Of a stretch of 64,000 nt of DNA, positions 7,915-15,580 are shown in pieces (position 1 is the first letter of the stretch; each line of letters opens with the position of its first letter). The notes beneath the pieces are model-generated. The model worked only from the letters and a program-made list of their open reading frames with translations, did not search any database and was not told where the DNA came from. This stretch comes from Gammaproteobacteria bacterium (GTDB taxonomy: Bacteria > Pseudomonadota > Gammaproteobacteria > Pseudomonadales > Pseudohongiellaceae), in the NCBI GenBank assembly GCA_008081045.1, contig VMDC01000020.1, positions 1 to 64,000 on the forward strand, in the 5' to 3' direction. A program made the position numbers and the translations under genes.

Positions 7915-10062
7915 GTGAACTACACCCGCCCCCGCGCCCTCCTTTTGTTTTTTTCTGGTTTTCTCGGTTTGGCCTCGAACGCCGGTGCTCAGGCACCGGA
8001 GACTGCGAGCGATGCCACGGTGACCTATCCGGCAGAGTACTTCGCCCAATTCAATCCCTATTCCGTCAACGACATGCTGCAGCGCATACCAGGAATTTCT
8101 CTTGCGCGCAGCGGCAGTCGCAGCCAGAGCCGGGGTGGAGGCAGGGGGCTCGGTGCAGGCGGCGAGCAGGTCTTGATCAATGGTCGTCGGATAGCCGGTA
8201 AAAGCAATGAAGGCGACTCCCAGCTCTCACGCATTCCTGCATCGGAGGTGCGTTACATTGAAATCATTCGGGGAACTTCTGGCGAGTTAGATGTCCGGGG
8301 TGGAACACAGGTAATCAATGTTGTTTTAAATGAAGCCCTCTCAAACGTGAGCTTTGCCTATGAGGTGAACATGGACAGAGCGCTGGATGGAACGCTTGTA
8401 CCGGGCGGTAGGATCTCAGCGACGGGGCAGTACGCAGCCCTGAACTATTTCCTCAGCGCCGAACGCGAGCCCCGTTATGATTTTCGTGACGGTTTTGAAA
8501 GCGCGCTTGACCGATTCGGAGATCTTGCCGAGACGGTGAACCGTGATGAAACCACAGACGGTTGGCCGATCTCTTTAACCGCAAACTTTGGCTATGAGTT
8601 CTCTCCGACCGATACGGCTAATCTTAATTTTTCATGGACCGGGAATGATGTTGAATATGACACGGACCGGATTATTACCCGATACCAGTCCGACGCGGTC
8701 GCAAGCCGGATCTTTGAGCGGGATACGCAGCCAAGTGAATCCACCGGATTTGAGGTTGGCGGCGACTACATGCATGTCTTCGATAACGGGAGCAGGTGGA
8801 AGACGATTGCCATCGTCAATGAAAAAGAAAACGAGTTTGAGCGCAGTCGTTTTAAGGTAGACCCTTCCTCCTCGGTCGAAACGAAAGATCTTTATCTGTT
8901 CAATTATGAGAAGTATCAGGAACGCATAATTCGGTCGTCATATGTCTTTGATTTATCGCAAGGCCAATCTATTGAGGCGGGTGTTGAGAGGGCCCAAACC
9001 ATAGTTGATACGTCTCTACGACTTGGTTTGCTCACCGGAGTAGCCGGCGGGCAAGAGTTTGGCGGTCTCACGCCGGTGACTAGTTCAGTAGGCACAGTAG
9101 AGGAGATGAGGCTGGAGTATTTTACCATCCACAACTGGTCAATGAACGACCGAATGACGCTAGAGACCACGCTGCTTGTTGAGGACAGTTCAATATCTCA
9201 GAGCGGTACCCTGGCCAACTCACGCGACTTCTCATTCTTTCGCCCCAAGGTGGACTATCGGTTCGATATCACGCCAAGCGTTCAATTCAGAGGTATCGTT
9301 CAGAAAATAGTGAATCAGCTCAGCTTCAGGGATTTCACCGCGGGCGTCGATCAGCGGGACGATGAGCAGAACTCGTTCGAGGGGAATTCAGACATTCAGC
9401 AGATGTCATGGTGGAACTATGAAGCAAATTTAGAGTACCGACTCCCCAACGACGCTGGAGTCATCAATACCCAGCTGTACTATCAAACGGTGTTTGACGT
9501 GATCGACAATGTCGATGTGTCGCGGGATGGAGAAATTCTCTCGGCCCGGGGTAATACCGGAGACGGAAGGCGCTATGGAATAAACCTCAACAACAGCCTG
9601 CGCCTGAGTTTCCTGAACCAGCCGAATATGCTGCTAACCGCCGGGCTCAGTGTTGAAGAAGCGACTCACTATGACTCGATTCGCGGAGAAGACCGGGAGC
9701 GCGCTATGGGCCCCCGCGACGGTGGGAGTAACTACTCAATCGGCTTTCGTCACGATATTCCCAGACTGAACAACACGAACTGGGGGTTTAATGCCAACAA
9801 ACGATTCCTGAACGATTTTATGGTCTGGGACATTGATAAGACCGAGCATTATTCTCCCGCGCTGTCCTGGTTTGCCTGGGCGGAAACGCAGGCCTGGGGC
9901 GGGCTGGTGTACCGGTTTGAGGCCAGAGACTCCAATGAGCGATGCCGCTTGCGCACCCGCTATGCCGGTGGCACAACCGTTACCGGATATGTGAACGAAG
10001 TCGAGGACTCCTGCTCAATTAACGGACCTGTCTACGCCATTAAGGTCCGGGGCACATTTTAG
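7915..10062 (+). CDS. TonB-dependent receptor, second of a tandem pair
   Basis: A 715-residue paralogue of the preceding receptor, with a signal peptide ending SNAGAQA. The plug is nearly identical: ATVTYPAEYFAQ, GRGLGAGGEQVLINGRR and EIIRGTSGELDVRGG. The barrel aligns throughout and ends in VRGTF with the same Cys pair. Codons differ at many shared residues, so the duplication looks old rather than recent. Divergence is greater in the mid-barrel and extracellular-loop regions, for example around residue 580-610, which suggests different ligands. GTG 7915 is the first start giving a full signal peptide. Its upstream region contains a GGAG at slightly long spacing. Confidence 0.85.
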   Translation: MNYTRPRALLLFFSGFLGLASNAGAQAPETASDATVTYPAEYFAQFNPYSVNDMLQRIPGISLARSGSRSQSRGGGRGLGAGGEQVLINGRRIAGKSNEGDSQLSRIPASEVRYIEIIRGTSGELDVRGGTQVINVVLNEALSNVSFAYEVNMDRALDGTLVPGGRISATGQYAALNYFLSAEREPRYDFRDGFESALDRFGDLAETVNRDETTDGWPISLTANFGYEFSPTDTANLNFSWTGNDVEYDTDRIITRYQSDAVASRIFERDTQPSESTGFEVGGDYMHVFDNGSRWKTIAIVNEKENEFERSRFKVDPSSSVETKDLYLFNYEKYQERIIRSSYVFDLSQGQSIEAGVERAQTIVDTSLRLGLLTGVAGGQEFGGLTPVTSSVGTVEEMRLEYFTIHNWSMNDRMTLETTLLVEDSSISQSGTLANSRDFSFFRPKVDYRFDITPSVQFRGIVQKIVNQLSFRDFTAGVDQRDDEQNSFEGNSDIQQMSWWNYEANLEYRLPNDAGVINTQLYYQTVFDVIDNVDVSRDGEILSARGNTGDGRRYGINLNNSLRLSFLNQPNMLLTAGLSVEEATHYDSIRGEDRERAMGPRDGGSNYSIGFRHDIPRLNNTNWGFNANKRFLNDFMVWDIDKTEHYSPALSWFAWAETQAWGGLVYRFEARDSNERCRLRTRYAGGTTVTGYVNEVEDSCSINGPVYAIKVRGTF

Positions 10063-10136
10063 CTGGACGTTAGCGCTGGGAGAAACGTCTTGCTCATGTC
10101 AGAATATGGGCCATTCTTCATTACCTGACTCCATCT

Positions 10137-11204
10137 ATGTCGCTGGCGAATAAACTGGTCGTAACGACCCTTAAAGACTTGACCCCTTACCAATCAGCAC
10201 GCCGGATAGGCGGGACGGGTCAGATTTATCTTAACGCGAATGAATCGGCTTTTCCCCCATACCAGATGCCTGAGCAGGAAACCTGGAATCGCTATCCGGA
10301 TTTTTTGCCGGCCGAGCTGGCGAAAGCCTATAGCCGTTATGCGGATGTAAGTCCTGACAATGTGCTGGCGGTGCGGGGGGCCGATGAAGCGATAGATTTA
10401 CTGATCAGGACCTATTGCGAGCCACACCGGGACGCCATTCGTATTCAGAGCCCGACCTATTCGATGTATGAATTTGTCGCGCAAGCCCACGGGGTGGCGG
10501 TAGAGACAGTGCCGCTGGACGACCAGTTCGCTCTGAATGTCGCCGCGAATCAGCAGGCCGCGGCTGATCAGAAGCGCTTGAAGATCGTGTTTATCTGTAA
10601 TCCCAATAATCCCACTGGCAATCTGATGGCGGTGTCGGACATTGTCCGCATCGCGGAGGCGCAGCGTGACCGGGCATTCGTCGTTGTTGACGAGGCATAT
10701 ATTGAATACACCCCATCTGATACCCTGCTTCCGCTGCTGTCTGAGCATCCCAATCTGGTGATCATTCGCACTCTATCCAAAGCATTTGCCCTGGCGGCCA
10801 TTCGGGTAGGTTTCATTATCGCGGCAGAAGAGGTGCTGGCGCAGATCAACAAACTCATTCCTCCTTACCCCATGCCAGATGACAGTGCGCGGATTGGCAT
10901 TAATGCACTCTCCGATCCGGGTATTGACTACATGCGGTCCTGCTGCGAGCGGGTTATTGCTTTGAGAGAACAGGCTCGCAAGGAATTGATTCCGCTGGAT
11001 GCTATTGAGCAGGTATACGACAGCACGACCAATTTCCTGCTGGTGCGCTTTAAGAAGGCATCTGACGCTATGAAGCATTTGCTGAATGCTGGCGTTGTCA
11101 TTCGCGATCAAACCCACTTTGAGCAACTGCCACAGCATCTGAGAATCTCAGTAGGCGTTTCGGAAGATATGCAGGAAACTTTGAATCACCTGCGCAAACT
11201 CTGA
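10137..11204 (+). CDS. hisC: Histidinol-phosphate aminotransferase-like PLP enzyme
   Basis: A fold-type I PLP aminotransferase of 355 residues, the normal HisC length. Visible features are the substrate segment YLNANESAFP, NPNNPTG (155-161), DEAY (185-188) and the PLP lysine Lys215 in RTLSKAFALAAIRVGF. HisC converts imidazole-acetol phosphate and glutamate to histidinol phosphate, and many homologues also act on aromatic amino acids. No other his genes are nearby. The next gene encodes a YjiH-type membrane protein 22 bases downstream, and an Lrp regulator follows. A role in amino-acid salvage is therefore as likely as biosynthesis. Confidence 0.85.
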   Translation: MSLANKLVVTTLKDLTPYQSARRIGGTGQIYLNANESAFPPYQMPEQETWNRYPDFLPAELAKAYSRYADVSPDNVLAVRGADEAIDLLIRTYCEPHRDAIRIQSPTYSMYEFVAQAHGVAVETVPLDDQFALNVAANQQAAADQKRLKIVFICNPNNPTGNLMAVSDIVRIAEAQRDRAFVVVDEAYIEYTPSDTLLPLLSEHPNLVIIRTLSKAFALAAIRVGFIIAAEEVLAQINKLIPPYPMPDDSARIGINALSDPGIDYMRSCCERVIALREQARKELIPLDAIEQVYDSTTNFLLVRFKKASDAMKHLLNAGVVIRDQTHFEQLPQHLRISVGVSEDMQETLNHLRKL

Positions 11205-11226
11205 GCAGGCAGAACAGAACTTACCG

Positions 11227-12585
11227 ATGCAAAAGGAACAGAATATTGAAGAGCTGCCAACTGCCAACTGGCTGAAGTTCCTATTGCCGTCCGGTATTGG
11301 CATTGTGTTTTTCCTCACGCCTTTGTTGATTGATGGGCAAATAACGGTAGGCATGGCCTGGTTTGGTGATCTGTTTATCGATAACGGACAGACCCAGTTG
11401 CAATGGATGGCGGGCACATTCACGGTAATTTCAGTCCTGCTTACCCTGATTTTTCAGGTCTCTGAGCCGGCCCGCGTCAGGTTTTACTGGCTGGCGGAGG
11501 GGCTGACCCTTTACTCTGTCTGGTTTCTGCTGAGGCTATTCGGTTGCGTGGCCGCCGTTTGCTATCTGTTTCAGATCGGTCCGGGCTGGCTCATTGGTGG
11601 CGCCACCGCCGGCACGACCCTCGGTAGTCTGATACCGATCACCATGACCTACATGGCCATCGCGACAGTCTTTCTTCCCCTGCTGGTTGAGTTCGGGTTG
11701 ATGGAGATGGTTGGCGTCTTGCTGAGCAAGGCATTCGACAAACTGTTTCGTCTCCCCGGCCGGAGCGCGATTGATGCGCTGGCCTCCTGGATGGGGTCCG
11801 GTCCAGTGGGTGTGCTGATCACTCTCCAGCAGTATGAACGTGGTTATTACACGGCCAGAGAGGCGGCTACCATCTGCACCAATTTCTCAGTCGTGTCTGT
11901 CTCCTTTGCGCTGGTGGTCGCCAACGCCATTGGCATGGGGGATTATTTCCTGCCGATGTACGCCTGCGTCATCGGAATCGGCTTTGTCTGCGCGCTGATC
12001 ACGCCAAAACTACCGCCATTGAGCAGGTTGAAAGACGAATTCTGCCCCGGCGTCGAGCCTCAGGGACTGCGGGATTTCAGTAATTATCAGTCACTCTGGA
12101 GTGCGGCGGTGCATGAGGCCCTGGCAAGGGCGGGCAGGGCACCCACCCTTGGTGAGCTGATACCTCGCATCGGCCGTGGCATTGCAGAAGTCTGGTTATC
12201 CCTGATTCCGGTGGTGATGGGCCTCGGTACAGCTGCGCTGATACTGGCGGAGTACACACCGCTCTTCAACTGGTTAGGTCTTCCCCTGATTGCCGTACTT
12301 AATCTTTTTGGACTGGCAGAGGCTGACGCAGCCGCGCCGCTGATGTTCGTCGGCTTCACCGATATGTTCTTACCGGCGCTGGTGGGGGGCAGCATAGAAA
12401 GCGAGCTGACTCGGTTTGTCGTCGCTACGGTCTCCGTGTGTCAGCTCATTTATATGTCGGAAGTCGGTGCACTGATTATCAAGTCGAAAATACCTCTGGG
12501 TTTTTTCCACATTGGCGGCATCTTCCTGATTCGGACGGCGATTTCCCTCCCGCTGGCTGCCTTGATCGGTCATGCGCTTTTCTAG
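11227..12585 (+). CDS. YjiH family membrane protein (nucleoside-recognition/Gate domain)
   Basis: A 452-residue polytopic protein with roughly ten hydrophobic segments. The conserved parts match the YjiH/nucleoside-recognition (Gate) family: ASWMGSGPVGVLITLQQYERG, YYTAREAATICTNFSVVSVSF, and late segments GFTDMFLPALVGG and VCQLIYMSEVGALI. The family is presumed to transport small molecules, but no substrate is firmly known. It probably forms an operon with the upstream HisC-like gene, so an amino acid or histidine derivative is a reasonable guess. It converges on the lrp-like gene with 34 bases between the stops. Confidence 0.75.
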   Translation: MQKEQNIEELPTANWLKFLLPSGIGIVFFLTPLLIDGQITVGMAWFGDLFIDNGQTQLQWMAGTFTVISVLLTLIFQVSEPARVRFYWLAEGLTLYSVWFLLRLFGCVAAVCYLFQIGPGWLIGGATAGTTLGSLIPITMTYMAIATVFLPLLVEFGLMEMVGVLLSKAFDKLFRLPGRSAIDALASWMGSGPVGVLITLQQYERGYYTAREAATICTNFSVVSVSFALVVANAIGMGDYFLPMYACVIGIGFVCALITPKLPPLSRLKDEFCPGVEPQGLRDFSNYQSLWSAAVHEALARAGRAPTLGELIPRIGRGIAEVWLSLIPVVMGLGTAALILAEYTPLFNWLGLPLIAVLNLFGLAEADAAAPLMFVGFTDMFLPALVGGSIESELTRFVVATVSVCQLIYMSEVGALIIKSKIPLGFFHIGGIFLIRTAISLPLAALIGHALF

Positions 12586-12619
12586 TCTGAACTGATTAGC
12601 GAAAGCTGTTCCGGCTGGT

Positions 12620-13069
12620 TTAAACAAGCGGCATTTCGGTGGTTGATTTCAGGGTTTCCATGACGAAGCTGGCGCTGACATCAAACAGATCGGCCTTGAT
12701 CAGTTCTTTATAGAGCTCGTCGTATCCTGCCATGTCTTTGACTACCGCCTTGATGAGATAGTCGAGATCCCCACTCATGCGATATACCTCAAGTACTCCG
12801 CCAATGTTTTCGGTGACGGTTCTGAACCTTTCCACCCAGGCGTCATTGTGCTGATTGGTTCGCAGCTGCACATAGACGGTCAGAGGCAGGCCGATACTCA
12901 CCTGATCCAGCAAGGCCACTCGCTGGAGAATAATGCCGTCCTTCTCCAGATTCTGAATTCGTCGCCAGCAGGCCGACTTCGAAATGCTGACCCGTTCGGC
13001 GATGTCACCAACGGAGAGCGAAGCGTCGTGTTGCAGGAGTCTGAGAATTATTCGGTCAATTTTGTCCAT
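12620..13069 (-). CDS. Lrp/AsnC family transcriptional regulator
   Basis: Starting at ATG 13069, the 149-residue product begins MDKIDRIILRLLQHDASLS and fits the Lrp/AsnC family exactly. The helix-turn-helix covers about 15-45 (VGDIAERVSISKSACWRRIQ). The RAM ligand-binding domain covers about 65-140 (VYRMSGDLDYLIKAVV). A longer frame to 13120 exists but adds only a basic tail absent from the family. Such regulators sense amino acids as octamers. It is divergent from a class V PLP gene across an AT-rich 192-base region, so it probably controls that gene and itself. Confidence 0.92.
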   Translation of the reverse strand: MDKIDRIILRLLQHDASLSVGDIAERVSISKSACWRRIQNLEKDGIILQRVALLDQVSIGLPLTVYVQLRTNQHNDAWVERFRTVTENIGGVLEVYRMSGDLDYLIKAVVKDMAGYDELYKELIKADLFDVSASFVMETLKSTTEMPLV

Positions 13070-13120
13070 CGGCGCCGGCCTTGATCGTTTGCCCTGGGGC
13101 TTACGAATCACTAATCGCAT

Positions 13121-13205
13121 GAAAATAGAAATATTATCCTAATATAATCCATTTTATATAAAAAATATTTTAATTTAATACGTAAAAAAGGAACAAAGAG
13201 GAACA
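13121..13205. promoter_or_regulatory. AT-rich divergent promoter/operator region of lrp-like and class V genes
   Basis: This stretch is far richer in AT than the surroundings. It contains a perfect -10 box TATAAT (13143-13148, plus strand). It also holds the 12-base palindrome TTTTATATAAAA (13152-13163) and further A/T tracts. The upstream -35 candidate for the plus strand is poor. Lrp-family proteins favour AT-rich, loosely palindromic sites, so autoregulation and control of the divergent PLP gene are likely. This is inferred from position and composition. Confidence 0.5.
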
Positions 13206-13265
13206 ATGTCCGAGCAATAAATGGCTATGGTAGGTTTTTATCCAAACCAGACAAGCAGTCCATGA
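13206..13265 (+). other. Possible leader-ORF chain (4 and 14 codons) before the class V gene
   Basis: The only strong ribosome-binding site in this leader (AGAGGAAC) precedes ATG 13206, which encodes MSEQ and then TAA. The next bases begin a second ORF (13221-13265) encoding MAMVGFYPNQTSSP. Its stop overlaps the class V start as ATGA. The class V ATG itself lacks a clear Shine-Dalgarno sequence. This could be translational coupling through short leader peptides, or chance. Confidence 0.3.
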
Positions 13266-15058
13266 GCCATTCGCTGATTTCGAAGATACGGGAAAACGTC
13301 ATCGGGGAACGTCGCGGTATCGAGACTGCATTCGGGACCAAGCCGCTGGTTTATGCCGATTACACAGCGTCTGGCCGGTCTCTCCACTTTCTCGAAGACT
13401 TTATTCGCCGGCAGGTGCTGCCGCTGTATGCCAACACGCATTCGGAGACCTCCTTCACCGGCGCGCAGTCCACAGCGCTAAGAGAACAGGCGCGAACCAT
13501 TATCCGACGAGCGGTAGGGGGATGCGATGACGATCAGGTCATCTTCTGTGGTTCCGGCGCGACTGCCGCAATCAGTAAGCTGATTGATATTCTCAACCTT
13601 CGTCTACCGGCAGATTTGTCTGATCGGCATGATCTGCTGGCAGCCATTCCGCCAGCCCGGCGCCCGGTTGTTTTCGTCGGACCCTATGAGCATCACAGCA
13701 ACGAATTACCCTGGCGCGAATCAATTGCCAGAGTCGAGGTGGTGCCCCTGGATTCAAAAGGCCAATTGGACATCGATGTGCTTGAAAGACTGCTGCAGCA
13801 GTATGCCGGCGGCCCCCTGCTGATAGGCAGCTTTTCGGCCGCTTCCAATGTCACAGGCATTCGGACAGATGTTGAGCGGGTCACTCGTCTGTTGAAGCAG
13901 TATGGCGCACTGAGTTTCTGGGATTACGCCGCCGCGGCACCGTACGTCCGCATCAGGATGAACGGAGGTGCTGACACGTCTGGCATGAGTTCTGAACAAA
14001 CCAGCGAAGAAGTCGGCGGCCGTGTTGACCCGAATGTTTCCGAGGATTTACCGGAAATTGCAGATACGGGCTCAGACCAAGCCACCCCTAAAGACGCCGT
14101 GTTTATTTCTCCGCACAAATTCATCGGGGGCCCGGGCACACCTGGACTGCTCATTGTTAAGAAATCGGTGATGCAGAACAGAGTGCCTGCCGTTCCCGGT
14201 GGCGGAACCGTGTCCTACGTATCGCCTGCAGGCCACCGGTTCTTGTCGGATCCCCAGCGGCGGGAGGAGGGAGGCACGCCGGACATCGTGGGTGCAGTCA
14301 GGGCGGGGCTTGTTTTCAAACTTCAGCAGGAGGTCGGAGCGGAGCGTATTGAGCGCATCGAACAGCAACATATTCGCTACGCGCTGGACAGCTGGCAAAC
14401 TCATTCAGATATTGACGTGCTGGGTAATCCGGAAGCTGATCGTCTGGCAATAGCCTCGTTTCGCATTAAGCACGGGGATAAGGATCTGCACTACGGCTTC
14501 GTTGTTGCCCTGCTGAATGATTTGTTCGGCATTCAGGCCCGGGGGGGCTGTTCCTGTGCGGGCCCTTACGGACACGCCTTGCTGAACATGGATATGGACT
14601 ATAGCCGACACCTGGAAGCCGCTATCAGCGAGGGCCAGATGATATTGCGGCCGGGATGGGTCAGGCTCAATTTCAATTATTTCTTTGATCAGGAAACTGT
14701 CGACTACCTGGTTAGGGCGGTCATGCTGATTGCTGAACATGGCTGGCGCTTGCTGCCCTACTATCATTATTCAGAGGATTCCGGCATCTGGAGTTTTCAG
14801 GGAGCTAAAACGCCAGCGGCAGTGGATCTGATGACTGTCGACTTCCTACACCCAGAAGCCCGGTCTGAGCATCAGGCCCGCTGCGAGGCGCCGGCACTGC
14901 TTTTAAGCGACACCCTGAAGCAGGCGGAAAGGCAGCTGCAAAGCAGGCAGACCGGCGAGGCAAGCTGGGTCGACATTCCTGCCTGTTATGACGCGTTGCG
15001 CTGGTTTGTTCTGCCGCAAGAACTGGCAGCAGAACTCCGGCTCAAAGTCGCCGGTTGA
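13262..15058 (+). CDS. Aminotransferase class V / cysteine-desulfurase-like PLP enzyme, long form
   Basis: A 598-residue fold-type I PLP enzyme of the class V group. It carries EHHSN (143-147), the PLP-contacting Asp221 (FWDYAAAAPY) and the Schiff-base lysine Lys286 (FISPHKFIGGPGTPG). A Cys-containing motif RGGCSCAGPYGH lies near residue 430, where cysteine desulfurases have their reactive Cys loop. It is about 200 residues longer than SufS/IscS. There is an acidic, low-complexity insertion at about 235-277 and a C-terminal extension after about 490. The true reaction is unknown. The neighbouring Lrp regulator suggests an amino acid substrate. Confidence 0.75.
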   Translation: MSHSLISKIRENVIGERRGIETAFGTKPLVYADYTASGRSLHFLEDFIRRQVLPLYANTHSETSFTGAQSTALREQARTIIRRAVGGCDDDQVIFCGSGATAAISKLIDILNLRLPADLSDRHDLLAAIPPARRPVVFVGPYEHHSNELPWRESIARVEVVPLDSKGQLDIDVLERLLQQYAGGPLLIGSFSAASNVTGIRTDVERVTRLLKQYGALSFWDYAAAAPYVRIRMNGGADTSGMSSEQTSEEVGGRVDPNVSEDLPEIADTGSDQATPKDAVFISPHKFIGGPGTPGLLIVKKSVMQNRVPAVPGGGTVSYVSPAGHRFLSDPQRREEGGTPDIVGAVRAGLVFKLQQEVGAERIERIEQQHIRYALDSWQTHSDIDVLGNPEADRLAIASFRIKHGDKDLHYGFVVALLNDLFGIQARGGCSCAGPYGHALLNMDMDYSRHLEAAISEGQMILRPGWVRLNFNYFFDQETVDYLVRAVMLIAEHGWRLLPYYHYSEDSGIWSFQGAKTPAAVDLMTVDFLHPEARSEHQARCEAPALLLSDTLKQAERQLQSRQTGEASWVDIPACYDALRWFVLPQELAAELRLKVAG

Positions 15059-15113
15059 TAACGGCTTTCAGATCAGTTCCGACAGACACAAAGACAGAGC
15101 CTGGACGACGGCT

Positions 15114-15566
15114 CTAGTCAGAGCGGGCCTCGCGAAAGCACAGCGCCAGACCGATCGCTGCGACAGCAATGAAAACCAGATTGCCCGTGGCACCCGGTGG
15201 TGTTGTCAGCGTTGGCAGAGGTTTGCTGAGACCGATGGCTATGCGGCCCAGGTATTCCATCAGAATTAGTAAATACACGGCGGGAATCAGCCCGCGGTAG
15301 CGAACCGCAACCAGCACCATGACTACTGACAGCAACAGTTGGGAGAGACCCCACAGCGCAAAACTGGTGATGACAGCGGCGGCGCCCTCCCGGCTGAATT
15401 GATCCAGAGGGACGGTAGCGATCGACTGGGCACCTCCATCCGGAAGCAGGATGTGGGCGAGGCTTCTGCCTACCGTGACTGCGGTAATGAACCAGAACAG
15501 CCACAGCGCGGCCGGATTTCCCGGGCACGCATTATCAATTGATCCGGGCAGTATTTTTTGCCACAT
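15114..15566 (-). CDS. Small four-helix membrane protein, function unknown
   Basis: A 150-residue product with four clear hydrophobic segments: AALWLFWFITAVTVGRSLAH, AVITSFALWGLSQLLLSVVM, IPAVYLLILMEYLGRIAIGL and GNLVFIAVAAIGLALCF. No catalytic motif was recognised. It lies 14 bases downstream of the DUF885 lipoprotein gene on the same strand, so the two are probably co-transcribed. The size and helix spacing recall small DUF4345/DoxX-like proteins, but I cannot assign it. Confidence 0.6.
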   Translation of the reverse strand: MWQKILPGSIDNACPGNPAALWLFWFITAVTVGRSLAHILLPDGGAQSIATVPLDQFSREGAAAVITSFALWGLSQLLLSVVMVLVAVRYRGLIPAVYLLILMEYLGRIAIGLSKPLPTLTTPPGATGNLVFIAVAAIGLALCFREARSD

Positions 15567-15580
15567 GCTTCAGCCCCGAG

